From contig CAYPBK010000002.1 in assembly GCA_964408955.1 (NCBI GenBank), positions 90,844 through 154,843 of the forward strand: a stretch of DNA of 64,000 nt. The letters are read 5' to 3'. Of the stretch, positions 17,377 to 26,427 are shown in pieces. The notes beneath the pieces were generated by a model that saw only the letters and a program-made list of their open reading frames with translations, was not told the origin of the DNA and searched no databases. The DNA is from JAAYKT01 sp964408955. GTDB taxonomy: Bacteria; Bacillota; Clostridia; Lutisporales; Lutisporaceae. Both the position numbers and the translations under genes were made by a program. Every line of letters starts with the position of its first letter. The stretch's first letter is position 1.

Positions 17377-18750
17377 CTAACTGGTAACCTTTGTACTTTT
17401 TACCCCCTTTAATTCTTTTAGCACTATAGGAGTAATACATATTGCCGCTGCAAAAGAAAATACATCCGCTATAGGCTGGCTTATTTGCGCTCCTAAAAGA
17501 CCTAACCATCTTGGCAGTATCAGTATAACAGGAATGAAAAAAAGTCCTTGCCGCGATATTGATACGAAGGATGCTTTAGCACTCTCTCCAATAGTCTGCA
17601 GCAACATAGTGGATGGTATAATCCATGATAAAAGAGGCAATGTGAAGCACTGGTATTTTAAAACCTTTGCCCCTATAATTATAACATCCATATCCTCCTT
17701 GCGGAATATGGCAATAATTCGTGAAGCGAAGAAATAACCTGTAACGCTTACAGCCAAGAAGAATATGAGAACTACCTTGACAGTGAACCAGAACGCCTTT
17801 AATACTCTATCATATTCCTTAGCCCCATAGTTAAAACCACACACCGGTTGAAAACCCTGTCCAAAGCCAAATACTATGGACACGGCGAACTGAACTACCC
17901 TCGCAGCGATAGAAATCCCCGCAATAGCAGCATCTCCATAAAATCCCGCGGCAAAATTCAAGCATATTATAGCTGTACTTGATAAAGCCTGTCTGTAAAA
18001 CGAAGGCAATCCGTTTTGTAAAATATCTTTATAAATCTCCCAAGAAGGAGAAAAGTTTTTTAGTTTAATTTCGATATTGCCATTTTTACCTGTGCTTCTG
18101 AAAAGCAAAATGAAGCTGATGAACTGGCTTATTATTGTAGCCAAAGCCGCCCCCGCTATACCCATATTAAAAGTGGTAATAAAAATAGGATCTAAAATAA
18201 TATTAATTAAACCACCTATCCCGATACCAATCATGGAATAGTAAGCACTGCCCTGATAGCGTAAAACTTGATTAAGAACAAAGGCAACAGTCATGAATGG
18301 CATACCTATAAGTATATACCTGATATACGCTTTGGCATAAGGCGCTATTGTATTTGTCGCACCTAAAGCATATACCAAAGGATTGATAAAAACTAACCCT
18401 ATAATAGCCAGTAGCGCTCCCAAACCAAAGGCTGTAAAAAAGCCTGTTGCGGCAACCTTGGCGGCATACTCCTCATCCTTGCTCCCTAGAAGCCGTGAAA
18501 TATAGTTACCGGCGCCGGTGCCAAAGGTAAAGCCAATAGCCTGTATTATTGACATAAGTGAAAAGGATATCCCTACGGCTCCCGAAGCACTTGTGCTGAT
18601 TTTGCTTACAAAATATGTATCCGCCATGTTGTATATAGAAGTTATAAGCATGGTGACTATTGTTGGTATGGCAAAGGTGCAAACAAGCTTATCCACCGGC
18701 TCCTTAGTCATTCTATTAAATTTTAAATCTGTAGCTGTGGGCTTGGACAT
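17377..18750 (-). CDS. MATE-family multidrug/metabolite exporter
   Basis: 457 residues with 12 hydrophobic segments in two homologous halves, typical of NorM/DinF-type MATE transporters: the first half begins KLVCTFAIPTIVTMLITSIYNMADTYFVSKI, and the second half includes GISIAARVVQFAVSIVFGFGQGFQPVCGFNYGA. It uses Na+ or H+ gradients to expel cationic compounds. The ATG at 18750 is preferred because GGAGGT precedes it; the frame extends 12 codons further upstream without another SD. No regulator is adjacent; the D-2-hydroxyacid dehydrogenase gene lies upstream on the same strand. Confidence 0.88.
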   Translation of the reverse strand: MSKPTATDLKFNRMTKEPVDKLVCTFAIPTIVTMLITSIYNMADTYFVSKISTSASGAVGISFSLMSIIQAIGFTFGTGAGNYISRLLGSKDEEYAAKVAATGFFTAFGLGALLAIIGLVFINPLVYALGATNTIAPYAKAYIRYILIGMPFMTVAFVLNQVLRYQGSAYYSMIGIGIGGLINIILDPIFITTFNMGIAGAALATIISQFISFILLFRSTGKNGNIEIKLKNFSPSWEIYKDILQNGLPSFYRQALSSTAIICLNFAAGFYGDAAIAGISIAARVVQFAVSIVFGFGQGFQPVCGFNYGAKEYDRVLKAFWFTVKVVLIFFLAVSVTGYFFASRIIAIFRKEDMDVIIIGAKVLKYQCFTLPLLSWIIPSTMLLQTIGESAKASFVSISRQGLFFIPVILILPRWLGLLGAQISQPIADVFSFAAAICITPIVLKELKGVKSTKVTS

Positions 18751-18854
18751 TAAATCATTACCTCCATTCAAGCTGAGCACACCCATTTATACAGCTTATA
18801 TATTAATTTATTCATCCTCCCTATTCTTTTTGTTTTCATAATTTTTCTCTTTTA

Positions 18855-19820
18855 TTAAAAATCATTGACGATATATTCAGGCTTTTTATTTTCTTCAACT
18901 AAATCAAAGTTTTTAAAGGAAATATCTATCATGAATTCCAAAGATTCTTTGGTTGCACCTGCTATATGAGGTGTTGCAATCACATTATCAAAGCAAAGTA
19001 AAGGATTAGCCTTATCCACCGGCTCTGTTACAAAGGTATCTATGGCTGCTCCTCCTATAGACTTATTTAAAATTGCTTTATATAATGCCTTTTCATCAAC
19101 GATACCGCCTCTTGAAACATTTATCAAAATTGCATCTTTCTTCATTTGAGACAGTTCCTTTTCGCCAATCAGGTTTACAGTATAAGGGGTTAAGGGAATG
19201 TGTATACTCAATATATCAGACTCCTTAATCACCTCATCCAAGCCCAAATAAACCCCATCAAAATCAGCTTCCACATTTTCAGGAAGGCGTGTTCTGCTAT
19301 AGTATATTATATTCGTCCCAAAAGCCCGAGAAATTGCCGCGGTCTCCTTGCCGGTACCCCCCATGCCAATAAATCCATGAGTTTTTCCTTTCATTTCAAA
19401 GGAACTCAATCTATAATCCCATTTTTGCCACTGCCCTTCCTTAGTAGTTCTATCCAGTATTGTCAGTTTTCTATATAGATTAAGAATAGAAGCAATGGTG
19501 AATTCAGCAACACTGTGCTGATTGCCACCGGGAGTATTGCAGACAAAAATGCCTTTCTCCTTAGTTTTTTCTACATCAATACTATCAAGTCCTACACCTA
19601 TCCTTTGAATAAGGCGAAGACTTTCTGACATTTTGATAATATCCTCACCTATTCTCGTCCCTGTGATAAGAAAATATTTTGATGTTTTTATAGCTTGTTC
19701 TTTTTCTTTTTCATCACATTGATACCAATATATCAACTCGTATTTGTTATTATTGTAGCTTTTAACTATGTTCTTAACGTCATCAGGAAAATCTTGAAAA
19801 ATCAAAACCCTTTCCTTCAT
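18855..19820 (-). CDS. D-isomer-specific 2-hydroxyacid dehydrogenase
   Basis: 321 residues with the catalytic triad of the family: Arg in INVSRGGIVDE (about residue 228), Glu in DTFVTEP (about 257) and His in ATPHIAGAT (about 277), plus the NAD-binding GFIGMGGTGKETA (about 147-159). It reduces 2-oxo acids such as glyoxylate, hydroxypyruvate or 2-oxo-C4/C5 acids to D-2-hydroxy acids, or runs in reverse. With the aminotransferases and aldolases nearby, a glyoxylate or hydroxypyruvate reductase role is attractive but is inference only. No close operon partner. Confidence 0.85.
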   Translation of the reverse strand: MKERVLIFQDFPDDVKNIVKSYNNNKYELIYWYQCDEKEKEQAIKTSKYFLITGTRIGEDIIKMSESLRLIQRIGVGLDSIDVEKTKEKGIFVCNTPGGNQHSVAEFTIASILNLYRKLTILDRTTKEGQWQKWDYRLSSFEMKGKTHGFIGMGGTGKETAAISRAFGTNIIYYSRTRLPENVEADFDGVYLGLDEVIKESDILSIHIPLTPYTVNLIGEKELSQMKKDAILINVSRGGIVDEKALYKAILNKSIGGAAIDTFVTEPVDKANPLLCFDNVIATPHIAGATKESLEFMIDISFKNFDLVEENKKPEYIVNDF

Positions 19821-19926
19821 AAGTATTCATCCCCTTTGATAAAAATTCGAGGTTGTCGACAAATCCATGCTTTCTGAAAAATGCCATTCCAAGCATAGTA
19901 ATGAATCCTAGTTTTTTAATACTTTA

Positions 19927-19954
19927 AGATTCCTCACCAATGTTCAGGATGACA
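19927..19954. repeat. Possible degenerate dispersed repeat
   Basis: The stretch ends in TTCAGGATGACAG and begins AGATTCCTCA, resembling the common AGATTCTTCG...TCAGAATGACA intergenic repeats of many bacterial genomes. Only one copy is in the window, so it cannot be confirmed here. Confidence 0.25.
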
Positions 19955-20018
19955 GTAAAGCATTCCTCAGTGGTCTTATAAAATTCTGTTTTGCCCCTTA
20001 GTAAATCTTAGGACTTCT

Positions 20019-21017
20019 CTAATTATCCAATTCTTCTATTGGCTTTTTCATCATATTTTGCAAAATATCTATAAAGGTTTTAATTGCTTTGGAAATATAC
20101 ATATCCTTGCGATAAACTACATTTAACGCTCTTTTAGGGAAAACCTCACCTATTTGATAATACACGGGTTGATTTCTAAAGTCCCTTAATAAAACATAGG
20201 ACTCGGGTATAAATGAGCAGGTTAAGCCTTTTACTGCCATCGTACGACCCACCTCTATGCTTTGCGTTACCAACATAGAATTTGGGGTAAACCCTATTTG
20301 CTTGCAGATTTCAGATATATAGTTTTGCAAGCTGATTCCGGAATTAAGCATGGAAAAGTCATCCTTGCGAAACATGGTCAAATTCGTAACAGGAAAGTCC
20401 TCTTCTCGATAAATATCCGTCGCTCCCAAAGGGTGGCGCCTAAGATTTGGTATAATTATATTTCTTTGTCTATTAAGAGCGTTACTACTGTTTAAAGGAT
20501 GGTTTGGCGGAACAGCAAGGAGTATCCTTTCCGTAAATATGGGAATATAGCAAAGGTTGTTATTATGCTCCATTGCAGCAGATATAAATAGGTCCAAATC
20601 ACCTTTCAGGGTTGACATTTCCCTTTGAAAATCCGATAATTCTGCAATTTTTATTTTCATAAAAGGGAATTGCTTTTTTATTTCATTTAAGACATAAGGT
20701 AGAATAATAGCCGATACAACCCTTGATACTCCTATTTCAATTTTGCCTTTTGGAATATCTCGCAAATCATTTATTTCTGTCAGCATTTCCTTTTCAATAT
20801 TTAAAATCCGCTTGGCCGCTTTTATATAAAGCCTCCCCGCCTCAGTTAAACGAATCGGGGAGGTTGAACGATCAAAAATCTGTGCGTTTAACTCCTGCTC
20901 CAAGCTGATTATACTCTGGCTTAAAGAGGGTTGTGAAACAAACAGTTTTTTGGCAGCTAAAGTAAAGCTTCCACATTCTTCAATTGCCATAACATACATT
21001 ATTTGACGATAGTTCAT
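20019..21017 (-). CDS. LysR-family transcriptional regulator
   Basis: 332 residues. N-terminal winged helix-turn-helix (residues 1-60: MNYRQIMYVMAIEECGSFTLAAKKLFVSQPSLSQSIISLEQEL), a linker helix, then a periplasmic-binding-protein-like effector domain (about 90-300). The ATG at 21017 follows GGGAGGAG directly; the longer frame is not needed. It sits at the downstream end of the 15-gene hydro-lyase/aldolase cluster on the same strand, 38 bases after the DapA-type gene, rather than divergently, so it may be read as the last gene of the operon. The effector is probably a carboxylate of that pathway (inference). Confidence 0.9.
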   Translation of the reverse strand: MNYRQIMYVMAIEECGSFTLAAKKLFVSQPSLSQSIISLEQELNAQIFDRSTSPIRLTEAGRLYIKAAKRILNIEKEMLTEINDLRDIPKGKIEIGVSRVVSAIILPYVLNEIKKQFPFMKIKIAELSDFQREMSTLKGDLDLFISAAMEHNNNLCYIPIFTERILLAVPPNHPLNSSNALNRQRNIIIPNLRRHPLGATDIYREEDFPVTNLTMFRKDDFSMLNSGISLQNYISEICKQIGFTPNSMLVTQSIEVGRTMAVKGLTCSFIPESYVLLRDFRNQPVYYQIGEVFPKRALNVVYRKDMYISKAIKTFIDILQNMMKKPIEELDN

Positions 21018-21055
21018 ATTTCTCCTCCCTTTCGTCACCTTTTATATCAAATAAA

Positions 21056-21952
21056 CTATTTTAGTAAAGAAGCAGCCTTAAGAATACTATCCAATTTTGC
21101 TTTTTCTTCTTCTTTAAGAGGAAGCAAAGGACTTCTTACATAACCGCCTTTGTAGCCAAGTTTGTCACAGGCATACTTCAAGCCTGATACACCGTAAGTT
21201 CCTGTAACAGCACCATTGACAGGAAACATCCTTAGATATATTTCTCTTGCAAGAGCATCATCGCCTTTTTCAAAAGCCTCCTGCACCTGTACGCACTCGT
21301 TAGGCGCGCAGTTTGCCAAAGCCATAATTCCCGCTTTTATTCCAAGAGTCAATGCAGGATACCAAGCAGAAGCAGTTCCTACCATCAAATTAAAATCCTC
21401 TGTAATAACATTTTTGAAGTTTATCAATTGTGGTATATCCCCGCTGCTATCCTTCATCCCGATTATATTTGGATGTTTAGAAAGTACAGAAACGGCTTGA
21501 GCAGAAATATTTATATGGGTGAATTTTGCAACATTATATATTAATACAGGTATCTCCGTATTATCTGCTACCTCAGTAAAATAATTAATAAGAGCCTCAT
21601 TATTCATTTTATCATAATAATAAAAAGGTGTTAAAATGAGGGCAGCGTCTGCTCCTAGCTCCCCGGCTTTATTTGTCAAACTTATTGTTTCCCTGACAGA
21701 TTCCATGCCCGTTCCTGCAATAATTAGTTTACCCTTTCCCGCTCTTTTTACAGTTTCCTTTATCAATTGTATTTTTTCATCATAGGTCAAATAAACTGTT
21801 TCGCTATTGGAGCCAAGTACCAGATAACCTGATAAGCCTGTCTCATTCCATAACTCAATATTCTTACTGTGACCGCATAAATCTAAATCTCCGTTTTCTT
21901 TAAATGGAGTGATCATTGGAGGCAATACTCCTTTGATCTGCATTTTCTTCAT
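21056..21952 (-). CDS. DapA-family aldolase, HOGA-like (4-hydroxy-2-oxoglutarate aldolase type)
   Basis: 298 residues, TIM barrel of the class I N-acetylneuraminate lyase/DHDPS family. The Schiff-base Lys lies in NIIGMKDSSGD and the catalytic Tyr in LIYNVAKFTHI. The phosphate/carboxylate loop reads GSNSETVYLT where DHDPS has GTTGE; GSNxE is typical of HOGA1-like retro-aldolases that cut 4-hydroxy-2-oxoglutarate to pyruvate and glyoxylate. A pyruvate-releasing aldolase is therefore more likely than lysine biosynthesis. The ATG at 21952 has AAGGA at 8 nt. Last enzyme gene of the cluster; a perfect 12-bp hairpin separates it from the HpcH-type gene. Confidence 0.8.
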   Translation of the reverse strand: MKKMQIKGVLPPMITPFKENGDLDLCGHSKNIELWNETGLSGYLVLGSNSETVYLTYDEKIQLIKETVKRAGKGKLIIAGTGMESVRETISLTNKAGELGADAALILTPFYYYDKMNNEALINYFTEVADNTEIPVLIYNVAKFTHINISAQAVSVLSKHPNIIGMKDSSGDIPQLINFKNVITEDFNLMVGTASAWYPALTLGIKAGIMALANCAPNECVQVQEAFEKGDDALAREIYLRMFPVNGAVTGTYGVSGLKYACDKLGYKGGYVRSPLLPLKEEEKAKLDSILKAASLLK

Positions 21953-21996
21953 ATCCTTCTTCCTTTCATTTATTGTTAAAATTTCTTCCATTAGGC

Positions 21997-22026
21997 AAAT
22001 CGCATCTGTGGAACCAGATGCGATTT
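21997..22026. terminator. Perfect 12-bp hairpin inside the cluster
   Basis: Arms AAATCGCATCTG (21997-22008) and CAGATGCGATTT (22015-22026), 6-nt loop. The T run is on the plus strand (TTTTTTA), while the genes read the minus strand, where only TTT follows. It may act as a partial terminator or mRNA stabiliser between the two aldolase genes. Confidence 0.6.
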
Positions 22027-22032
22027 TTTATC

Positions 22033-22794
22033 TTAAGCTTTGAATTCCTTTATAAATTGTTTGGCTCCGCCGGTAAAAAACCCATTACCGCTGGCTACCG
22101 TAATCTGATAGCCCTCCTCTATATAAACCTTTGGTGATTCCCCTGCTCTTACCATTGCCCCATAAGCTTTATCGGCAGCTTTTGCAGTTTTCACTACATA
22201 ATCAACGGCTTCATTGACTTGGGGATTATTCCTTTGCCCCGCAACACCTAAGGAGTTGGATAGGTCAGTTGTGCCGATAAATATTCCATCTAAATGCTCT
22301 GCAGATATTATTTCTTTGACATTTTCTACACCTTTTTTTGATTCAATCTGACATATAACGACGGATTTATCATTGGCATACTTTGTATATTCCCCAAGAG
22401 GCATTTTTTGTCCGTACCAAGCTGCTCTCGTCGTAGACAAACCTCTGATTCCATGGGGCTCATATTTAACTGCTTTTATAGCATTTTCCGCCTCAGCTTT
22501 GCTCTCAATATCCGGTACTATTATTCCCGCGGCCCCGGTGTCCATATATCTCAGTATTACTCTGGGGTCATTAGCAGGAACCCTTACCAGACATGCCATT
22601 CCCACCACATCAGCTGCCATAATCATGGTCTGCACTTCTCTTTCACTTAAAGGACCATGCTCCGCATCAATGAAAGCGAAATCAAAACCGGATAAAGCAA
22701 GCATTTCGACAAGCTCAGGAGCGAAAAGAGAAACCGTACAACCACTTATGGCTTTTCCTTCTTTTAAATCATTTCTCAATGTATTTGAAAGCAA
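22033..22794 (-). CDS. HpcH/HpaI-type class II pyruvate aldolase
   Basis: 253 residues, TIM barrel of the HpcH/HpaI family. Motifs: DFAFIDAEHGPLS (metal and base), ACLVRVPANDPRVILRYMDTGAAGIIVPDIESKAEA, CQIESKKGVEN (metal Glu) and GIFIGTTDLSNSLG (metal Asp). These enzymes cleave 4-hydroxy-2-oxo acids to pyruvate plus an aldehyde using Mn/Mg. The TTG at 22794 is chosen: it has GAAGG at a good distance and begins LSNTLRNDLKEG, where the family begins. A longer frame starting at 22815 would abut the LeuB-type stop. It is one of three aldolase families in this cluster. Confidence 0.85.
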   Translation of the reverse strand: MLSNTLRNDLKEGKAISGCTVSLFAPELVEMLALSGFDFAFIDAEHGPLSEREVQTMIMAADVVGMACLVRVPANDPRVILRYMDTGAAGIIVPDIESKAEAENAIKAVKYEPHGIRGLSTTRAAWYGQKMPLGEYTKYANDKSVVICQIESKKGVENVKEIISAEHLDGIFIGTTDLSNSLGVAGQRNNPQVNEAVDYVVKTAKAADKAYGAMVRAGESPKVYIEEGYQITVASGNGFFTGGAKQFIKEFKA

Positions 22795-22815
22795 TTTAAT
22801 GCACCTTCTTTTCAA

Positions 22816-23862
22816 TTAAACTAAGTCCATATCATTTATATTTTTAATTATTTTCTTTATTAACTCTTTCGTAGATGTACCTTCGGGTAATATAAGAGTT
22901 TTTGCCAAATCCGAATCTAGGGAAAGATCTACTGCTTTATCAAGATAATATGAAGCATCCTTTAAGTCCAGCCAATTAAGCATGGCAGATGCTGTTCTCA
23001 GCATGGTTCTAGGATTCACTATATCCTTTCCTGCGTATTCTATCATAGCCCCGTGCAAAGGATAAAACAAAGCATTAGTACCGTTTGTATTTATCACCGG
23101 AATAGACCCGCCGGTTCTTGCCGCAAGAACGTCCGATAGAATATCCCCAAATAGATTTGTCGTTAATATTACCTCATAGTCCTCCGGTTTGCTTACAAGA
23201 TTACCGGCTAACCCGTCCACATTCTCTTCATCCACGAATATATCCGAATAGTCTTTCCCTATATTCAACGCTGTTTCTCTAAAAAGACCGCAGCCTAATG
23301 CAAATACAACCTTTTTATGCCCTATAGTTATTCTTTTATAACCATTCCTTTTTGCATAGTCAAAAGCTGTCTGTGCAATCATATCTGATTTTTCCCTAGT
23401 TATTACTCTTGTTGAAAGTACTACATCCGGGGTTGGCATGTATTCACCGGTACCCGCATACATATTTCTGTCTGAGAGAAAACCTTCACTGCATTCCCTA
23501 ACAACAACAGCATCTATATTAGCCTCTTTATCATAAGGATGCGACGCACAATGACGAATATCCGCGTAAAAACCTAAAGCCTTTCTCATTTGTCCCATTG
23601 GGCTTGGCGGCGGGCATTCCTTTGAAGAAATAGCACCCATCAAGGTTACAGGAAAGGTTTGCATTATATCTAAAGTCTCCTTGGGTAAAGCAGTTCCGTG
23701 AGATTTATAGGCTGATAACCCTACTGCACAGTCTATGAAAAGAAATCTCACCCCTGCTTTGGCGCCAACAGCATTTAAACAGAGCTTCGTATACTCTATA
23801 AGTTCAGGTCCAATTCCGTCTCCCGGCATTACGGCTATCGGAAACTCATAACACTTTTTCAA
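22816..23862 (-). CDS. LeuB/isocitrate-dehydrogenase-family oxidative decarboxylase
   Basis: 348 residues of the beta-decarboxylating dehydrogenase family. Seen: GDGIGPELIEYT at the N-terminus; PMGQMRKALGFYADIRH in place of the usual SPLLxLRKxLxLYANIRP (two Arg for the malate moiety kept); VVVRECSEGF; the Asp cluster FGDILSDVLAARTGG; and LHGAMIEYAGKDIVNPRTMLRTASAML. It oxidises a 2-hydroxy-3-carboxy acid (3-isopropylmalate, isocitrate, homoisocitrate, D-malate or tartrate type) to a 2-oxo acid with CO2 release. The substrate loop differs from LeuB, so leucine biosynthesis is unlikely to be its role. TTG start with GGGAG upstream. Confidence 0.8.
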   Translation of the reverse strand: MKKCYEFPIAVMPGDGIGPELIEYTKLCLNAVGAKAGVRFLFIDCAVGLSAYKSHGTALPKETLDIMQTFPVTLMGAISSKECPPPSPMGQMRKALGFYADIRHCASHPYDKEANIDAVVVRECSEGFLSDRNMYAGTGEYMPTPDVVLSTRVITREKSDMIAQTAFDYAKRNGYKRITIGHKKVVFALGCGLFRETALNIGKDYSDIFVDEENVDGLAGNLVSKPEDYEVILTTNLFGDILSDVLAARTGGSIPVINTNGTNALFYPLHGAMIEYAGKDIVNPRTMLRTASAMLNWLDLKDASYYLDKAVDLSLDSDLAKTLILPEGTSTKELIKKIIKNINDMDLV

Positions 23863-23883
23863 AATATCAACTCCCGCTTACAC

Positions 23884-24408
23884 TTATTTGTGTAATTCAT
23901 CTCTGGAAAAGTCCAGCAAGCCCCCTGTATCTATCAGTTTTAGTATGAAATCGCTTAGCTGGGAGCCTGTTATTTTTTCCTTTGTCGTAAGATTGACTAT
24001 TTCACCTGTAAGAAGGTTAGCTTCTATGCTGTCACCGGTATTAAACACCTTTGTTATCCCCTCACAATTTAATGCCGGAAGTCCAAGGTTGATAGCGTTC
24101 CTGAAATTATATCTGGAAAAGGACTCCGCAATTGCCAGCTTAATTCCCGCACCTTTCATCGCTACAACGGGATGCTCTATACTTTTCCCGCCTCCGCCAA
24201 AGTCTTTACCCGCAATAACAATATCATAGCCTTTATTTTTAAAACCCCAGGGTATATCCTTAACGCTTGGCTCTGCTCCTTCAAAAGCCCATTTCCCCAA
24301 TTCATCGGGATCCAGGTTATTTAAAGTCCAGCGCTTTTGAGCTATTATCTGATATGCCGTTACATCATTACCGCATTTCCATACTGTACCTTTTATTATA
24401 TGTTTCAA
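23884..24408 (-). CDS. LeuD-type small subunit of a second hydro-lyase
   Basis: About 174 residues, aconitase swivel domain of the LeuD/DmdB class: GKDFGGGGKSIEHPVVAMKGAGIKLAIAESFSRYNFRNAINLGLPAL. The usual YGxGSSREHA loop reads FGGGGKSIEH here, with Ser and Arg shifted, hinting at a substrate different from isopropylmalate. The start is a TTG at 24408 with AGGGGG 8 nt upstream; a GTG at 24417 sits on the SD and is less likely. It lies right after the LeuC-type subunit at 24423, with which it should form a heterodimer carrying a [4Fe-4S] cluster. Confidence 0.8.
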   Translation of the reverse strand: MKHIIKGTVWKCGNDVTAYQIIAQKRWTLNNLDPDELGKWAFEGAEPSVKDIPWGFKNKGYDIVIAGKDFGGGGKSIEHPVVAMKGAGIKLAIAESFSRYNFRNAINLGLPALNCEGITKVFNTGDSIEANLLTGEIVNLTTKEKITGSQLSDFILKLIDTGGLLDFSRDELHK

Positions 24409-24422
24409 ATTCTGCACCCCCT

Positions 24423-25679
24423 TTAAATAAACCGGGAAGGATCTTCAATCATTCCTGTAACAGCCGAAGCAGCTACCGTATATGCAGAAGCTAGATATAC
24501 GTCGGAATCAGGGCTTCCCATTCTTCCTTTAAAATTCCTGTTGGTTGTGCTGATGCATACTTCACCGGAGGCGATGACTCCAGGACCCGAACCGGCGCAC
24601 GCTGCGCAGCTGGGCGTCAATATTGCAGCTCCCGCTTCTATAAGATCCTCAATCAAACCGAGCTTTGTAGCCTCCAACATTACCTGCTGGCTTGCCGGAA
24701 CAACAATTAAACGTACATCAGGGTGAACCTTTTTCCCTTTTAATATCTCCACGGCTTGTTTCAAATCCTCTATTCTCCCATTGGTGCAGGAGCCTAAAAA
24801 TGCCTGATGTATCTTTGTTCCTGCCAAATCCTTTACATCTTTAACATTATTGACAGCATGGGGGCATGCTACCAATGGACTCATATCTTTGATGTCCAAA
24901 TTGTAAGTTTTTTCATAGGATGCATCCTTATCCGGGCTTTCTATTTCTAGTTTTGCATCCTGCCCTTTATAATAATCCACAGTCAGATCGTCCGCTGCTA
25001 TAATCCCATTTTTTGCTCCCATTTCAGCAACCATATTACATATTACCAATCTGGAGGATACGGACATGCTTTCAATGGTTTCTCCCGCGATTTCCACGGC
25101 CTTATATATAAATTCATCCAAAGGTGCAAGGGTCATCATTTTTAAAATCAAATCCTTAGCCGTAACACCCTGTTGCATTTTCCCTGTTACATTTATTCTA
25201 ATGCTGGCGGGAACTCTTAGCCAAATTTCACCTGTTGCCATGATTACAGCTGCGTCTGAGGATGTAATTCCGCAGGAAAAAACTCCAAGACCGCCATACA
25301 TAGTACCATGAGAATCTGTAGCTAACGCAATATCCCCCGGCAATACAAAGCCTTCACACATTAATTGATGACCTATTCCATGTCTCCCTATTTCCGCAAA
25401 TTGTGAAATGTTATACTTTTTACAATAACCTCTTGACAGCTTTAAGTTTTCCGCAAATTGAAGCTGTGCGGGGGGTATTCTATGATCGTTTCCAAAGAGT
25501 ATTCTATTTGGATCCCATACCTTGTCTACCCCAAGAGACTCGAACTGACTAAAAACTATAGGTCCTAAAAGGTCATTGACCAGTAGTTTATCTACTTTTA
25601 CATTTACTATTTCGCCCGGTATGACAGATTTTTTACCCGCGCCTCGGGCTAATATTTTTTCCGTAAGAGTAAGTCCCAA
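24423..25679 (-). CDS. LeuC-type large subunit of a second hydro-lyase
   Basis: 418 residues. The three cluster-binding Cys are visible as FLGSCTNGRIEDL and PSCAACAGSGPGVI (CxxC). Family signatures LATDSHGTMYGGLGVFSCGI and the C-terminal NRNFKGRMGSPDSDVYLASAYTVAASAVTG are intact. Members of the LeuC/HacA/DmdA group catalyse reversible stereospecific hydration of C=C bonds in di- or tricarboxylates. The TTG at 25679 is preferred for AAGGAG at 8 nt; another in-frame TTG lies 18 bases upstream. It partners with the LeuD-type gene directly downstream. Confidence 0.88.
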   Translation of the reverse strand: MGLTLTEKILARGAGKKSVIPGEIVNVKVDKLLVNDLLGPIVFSQFESLGVDKVWDPNRILFGNDHRIPPAQLQFAENLKLSRGYCKKYNISQFAEIGRHGIGHQLMCEGFVLPGDIALATDSHGTMYGGLGVFSCGITSSDAAVIMATGEIWLRVPASIRINVTGKMQQGVTAKDLILKMMTLAPLDEFIYKAVEIAGETIESMSVSSRLVICNMVAEMGAKNGIIAADDLTVDYYKGQDAKLEIESPDKDASYEKTYNLDIKDMSPLVACPHAVNNVKDVKDLAGTKIHQAFLGSCTNGRIEDLKQAVEILKGKKVHPDVRLIVVPASQQVMLEATKLGLIEDLIEAGAAILTPSCAACAGSGPGVIASGEVCISTTNRNFKGRMGSPDSDVYLASAYTVAASAVTGMIEDPSRFI

Positions 25680-25720
25680 TTGCTTCACTCCTTTCAAAAA
25701 ATTTCAATCCTTGACCACCA

Positions 25721-26389
25721 CTATTTAAGCATTTTTTCGTAGCCGCCTTTTTGGCCTACTTCTATGGGATCCCATCCCTGCTTCAACATTTCAATCATGT
25801 TTTGTTCTTTTTCTTCCAATTCTTCTGCTTTTGCAACCACTTGGTTTACCATATCAGGAGGTATAACGACCATACCGTTTTTATCAGCAAAGATAACATC
25901 ACCGGGTCTTACCTGTGTATTGCAAAATTTAATTTTGATATTTACTGCATCCTGTATCATTCTTCCTCTGGCTGTTCTCGGAACAGTACCTTTGGCATAA
26001 ACGGGGTAGCCCATTTCCTCGTATTCATCCACATCTCTGCATGCCCCGTCTACTATAGTGCCTACAACACCTTTCATCTTTGCAGCCCAGGAAACCACAC
26101 CGCCCCAACCGTTGTTTTCTAAATCTCCGTCGTTACCCACCACTATCAAATCACCGGGTTTACAATTATGAGTTGTAACAAAACCTCCATGGTTCACCTG
26201 TGAATGAGTACCTGCAGGTATATTCCTTACAGTAACTGCCGTCCCAACGATTGGAGGGCAATTCCATACAGGCTTAACTCCTGCAACGGCATTATTCGTT
26301 ATACCAAAGGAATCCAGAGCATCAGCTACCACTGTAGTCGGCAGTTTCAGTAACCTTTCACGGATTTCCTCTAAATTAAAATCACTCAT
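25721..26389 (-). CDS. RraA-family aldolase/decarboxylase (HMG/CHA aldolase type)
   Basis: 222 residues of the RraA/MenG fold. The active-site signature is visible as GTIVDGACRDVDEYEEMGYPVYAKG (Arg-Asp pair) and GDLIVVGNDGD for the loop binding pyruvate/oxaloacetate. Enzymatic members cleave 4-hydroxy-4-methyl-2-oxoglutarate or 4-carboxy-4-hydroxy-2-oxoadipate to two 2-oxo acids, or decarboxylate oxaloacetate; other members are RNase E inhibitors. In a catabolic cluster the aldolase/decarboxylase role is more likely. It is placed between the two LeuCD pairs. SD AAGGAG is present before ATG 26389. Confidence 0.82.
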   Translation of the reverse strand: MSDFNLEEIRERLLKLPTTVVADALDSFGITNNAVAGVKPVWNCPPIVGTAVTVRNIPAGTHSQVNHGGFVTTHNCKPGDLIVVGNDGDLENNGWGGVVSWAAKMKGVVGTIVDGACRDVDEYEEMGYPVYAKGTVPRTARGRMIQDAVNIKIKFCNTQVRPGDVIFADKNGMVVIPPDMVNQVVAKAEELEEKEQNMIEMLKQGWDPIEVGQKGGYEKMLK

Positions 26390-26427
26390 TTTTTTTACTC
26401 CTTTCCAATTGTTTATTTTTTTGTCAA

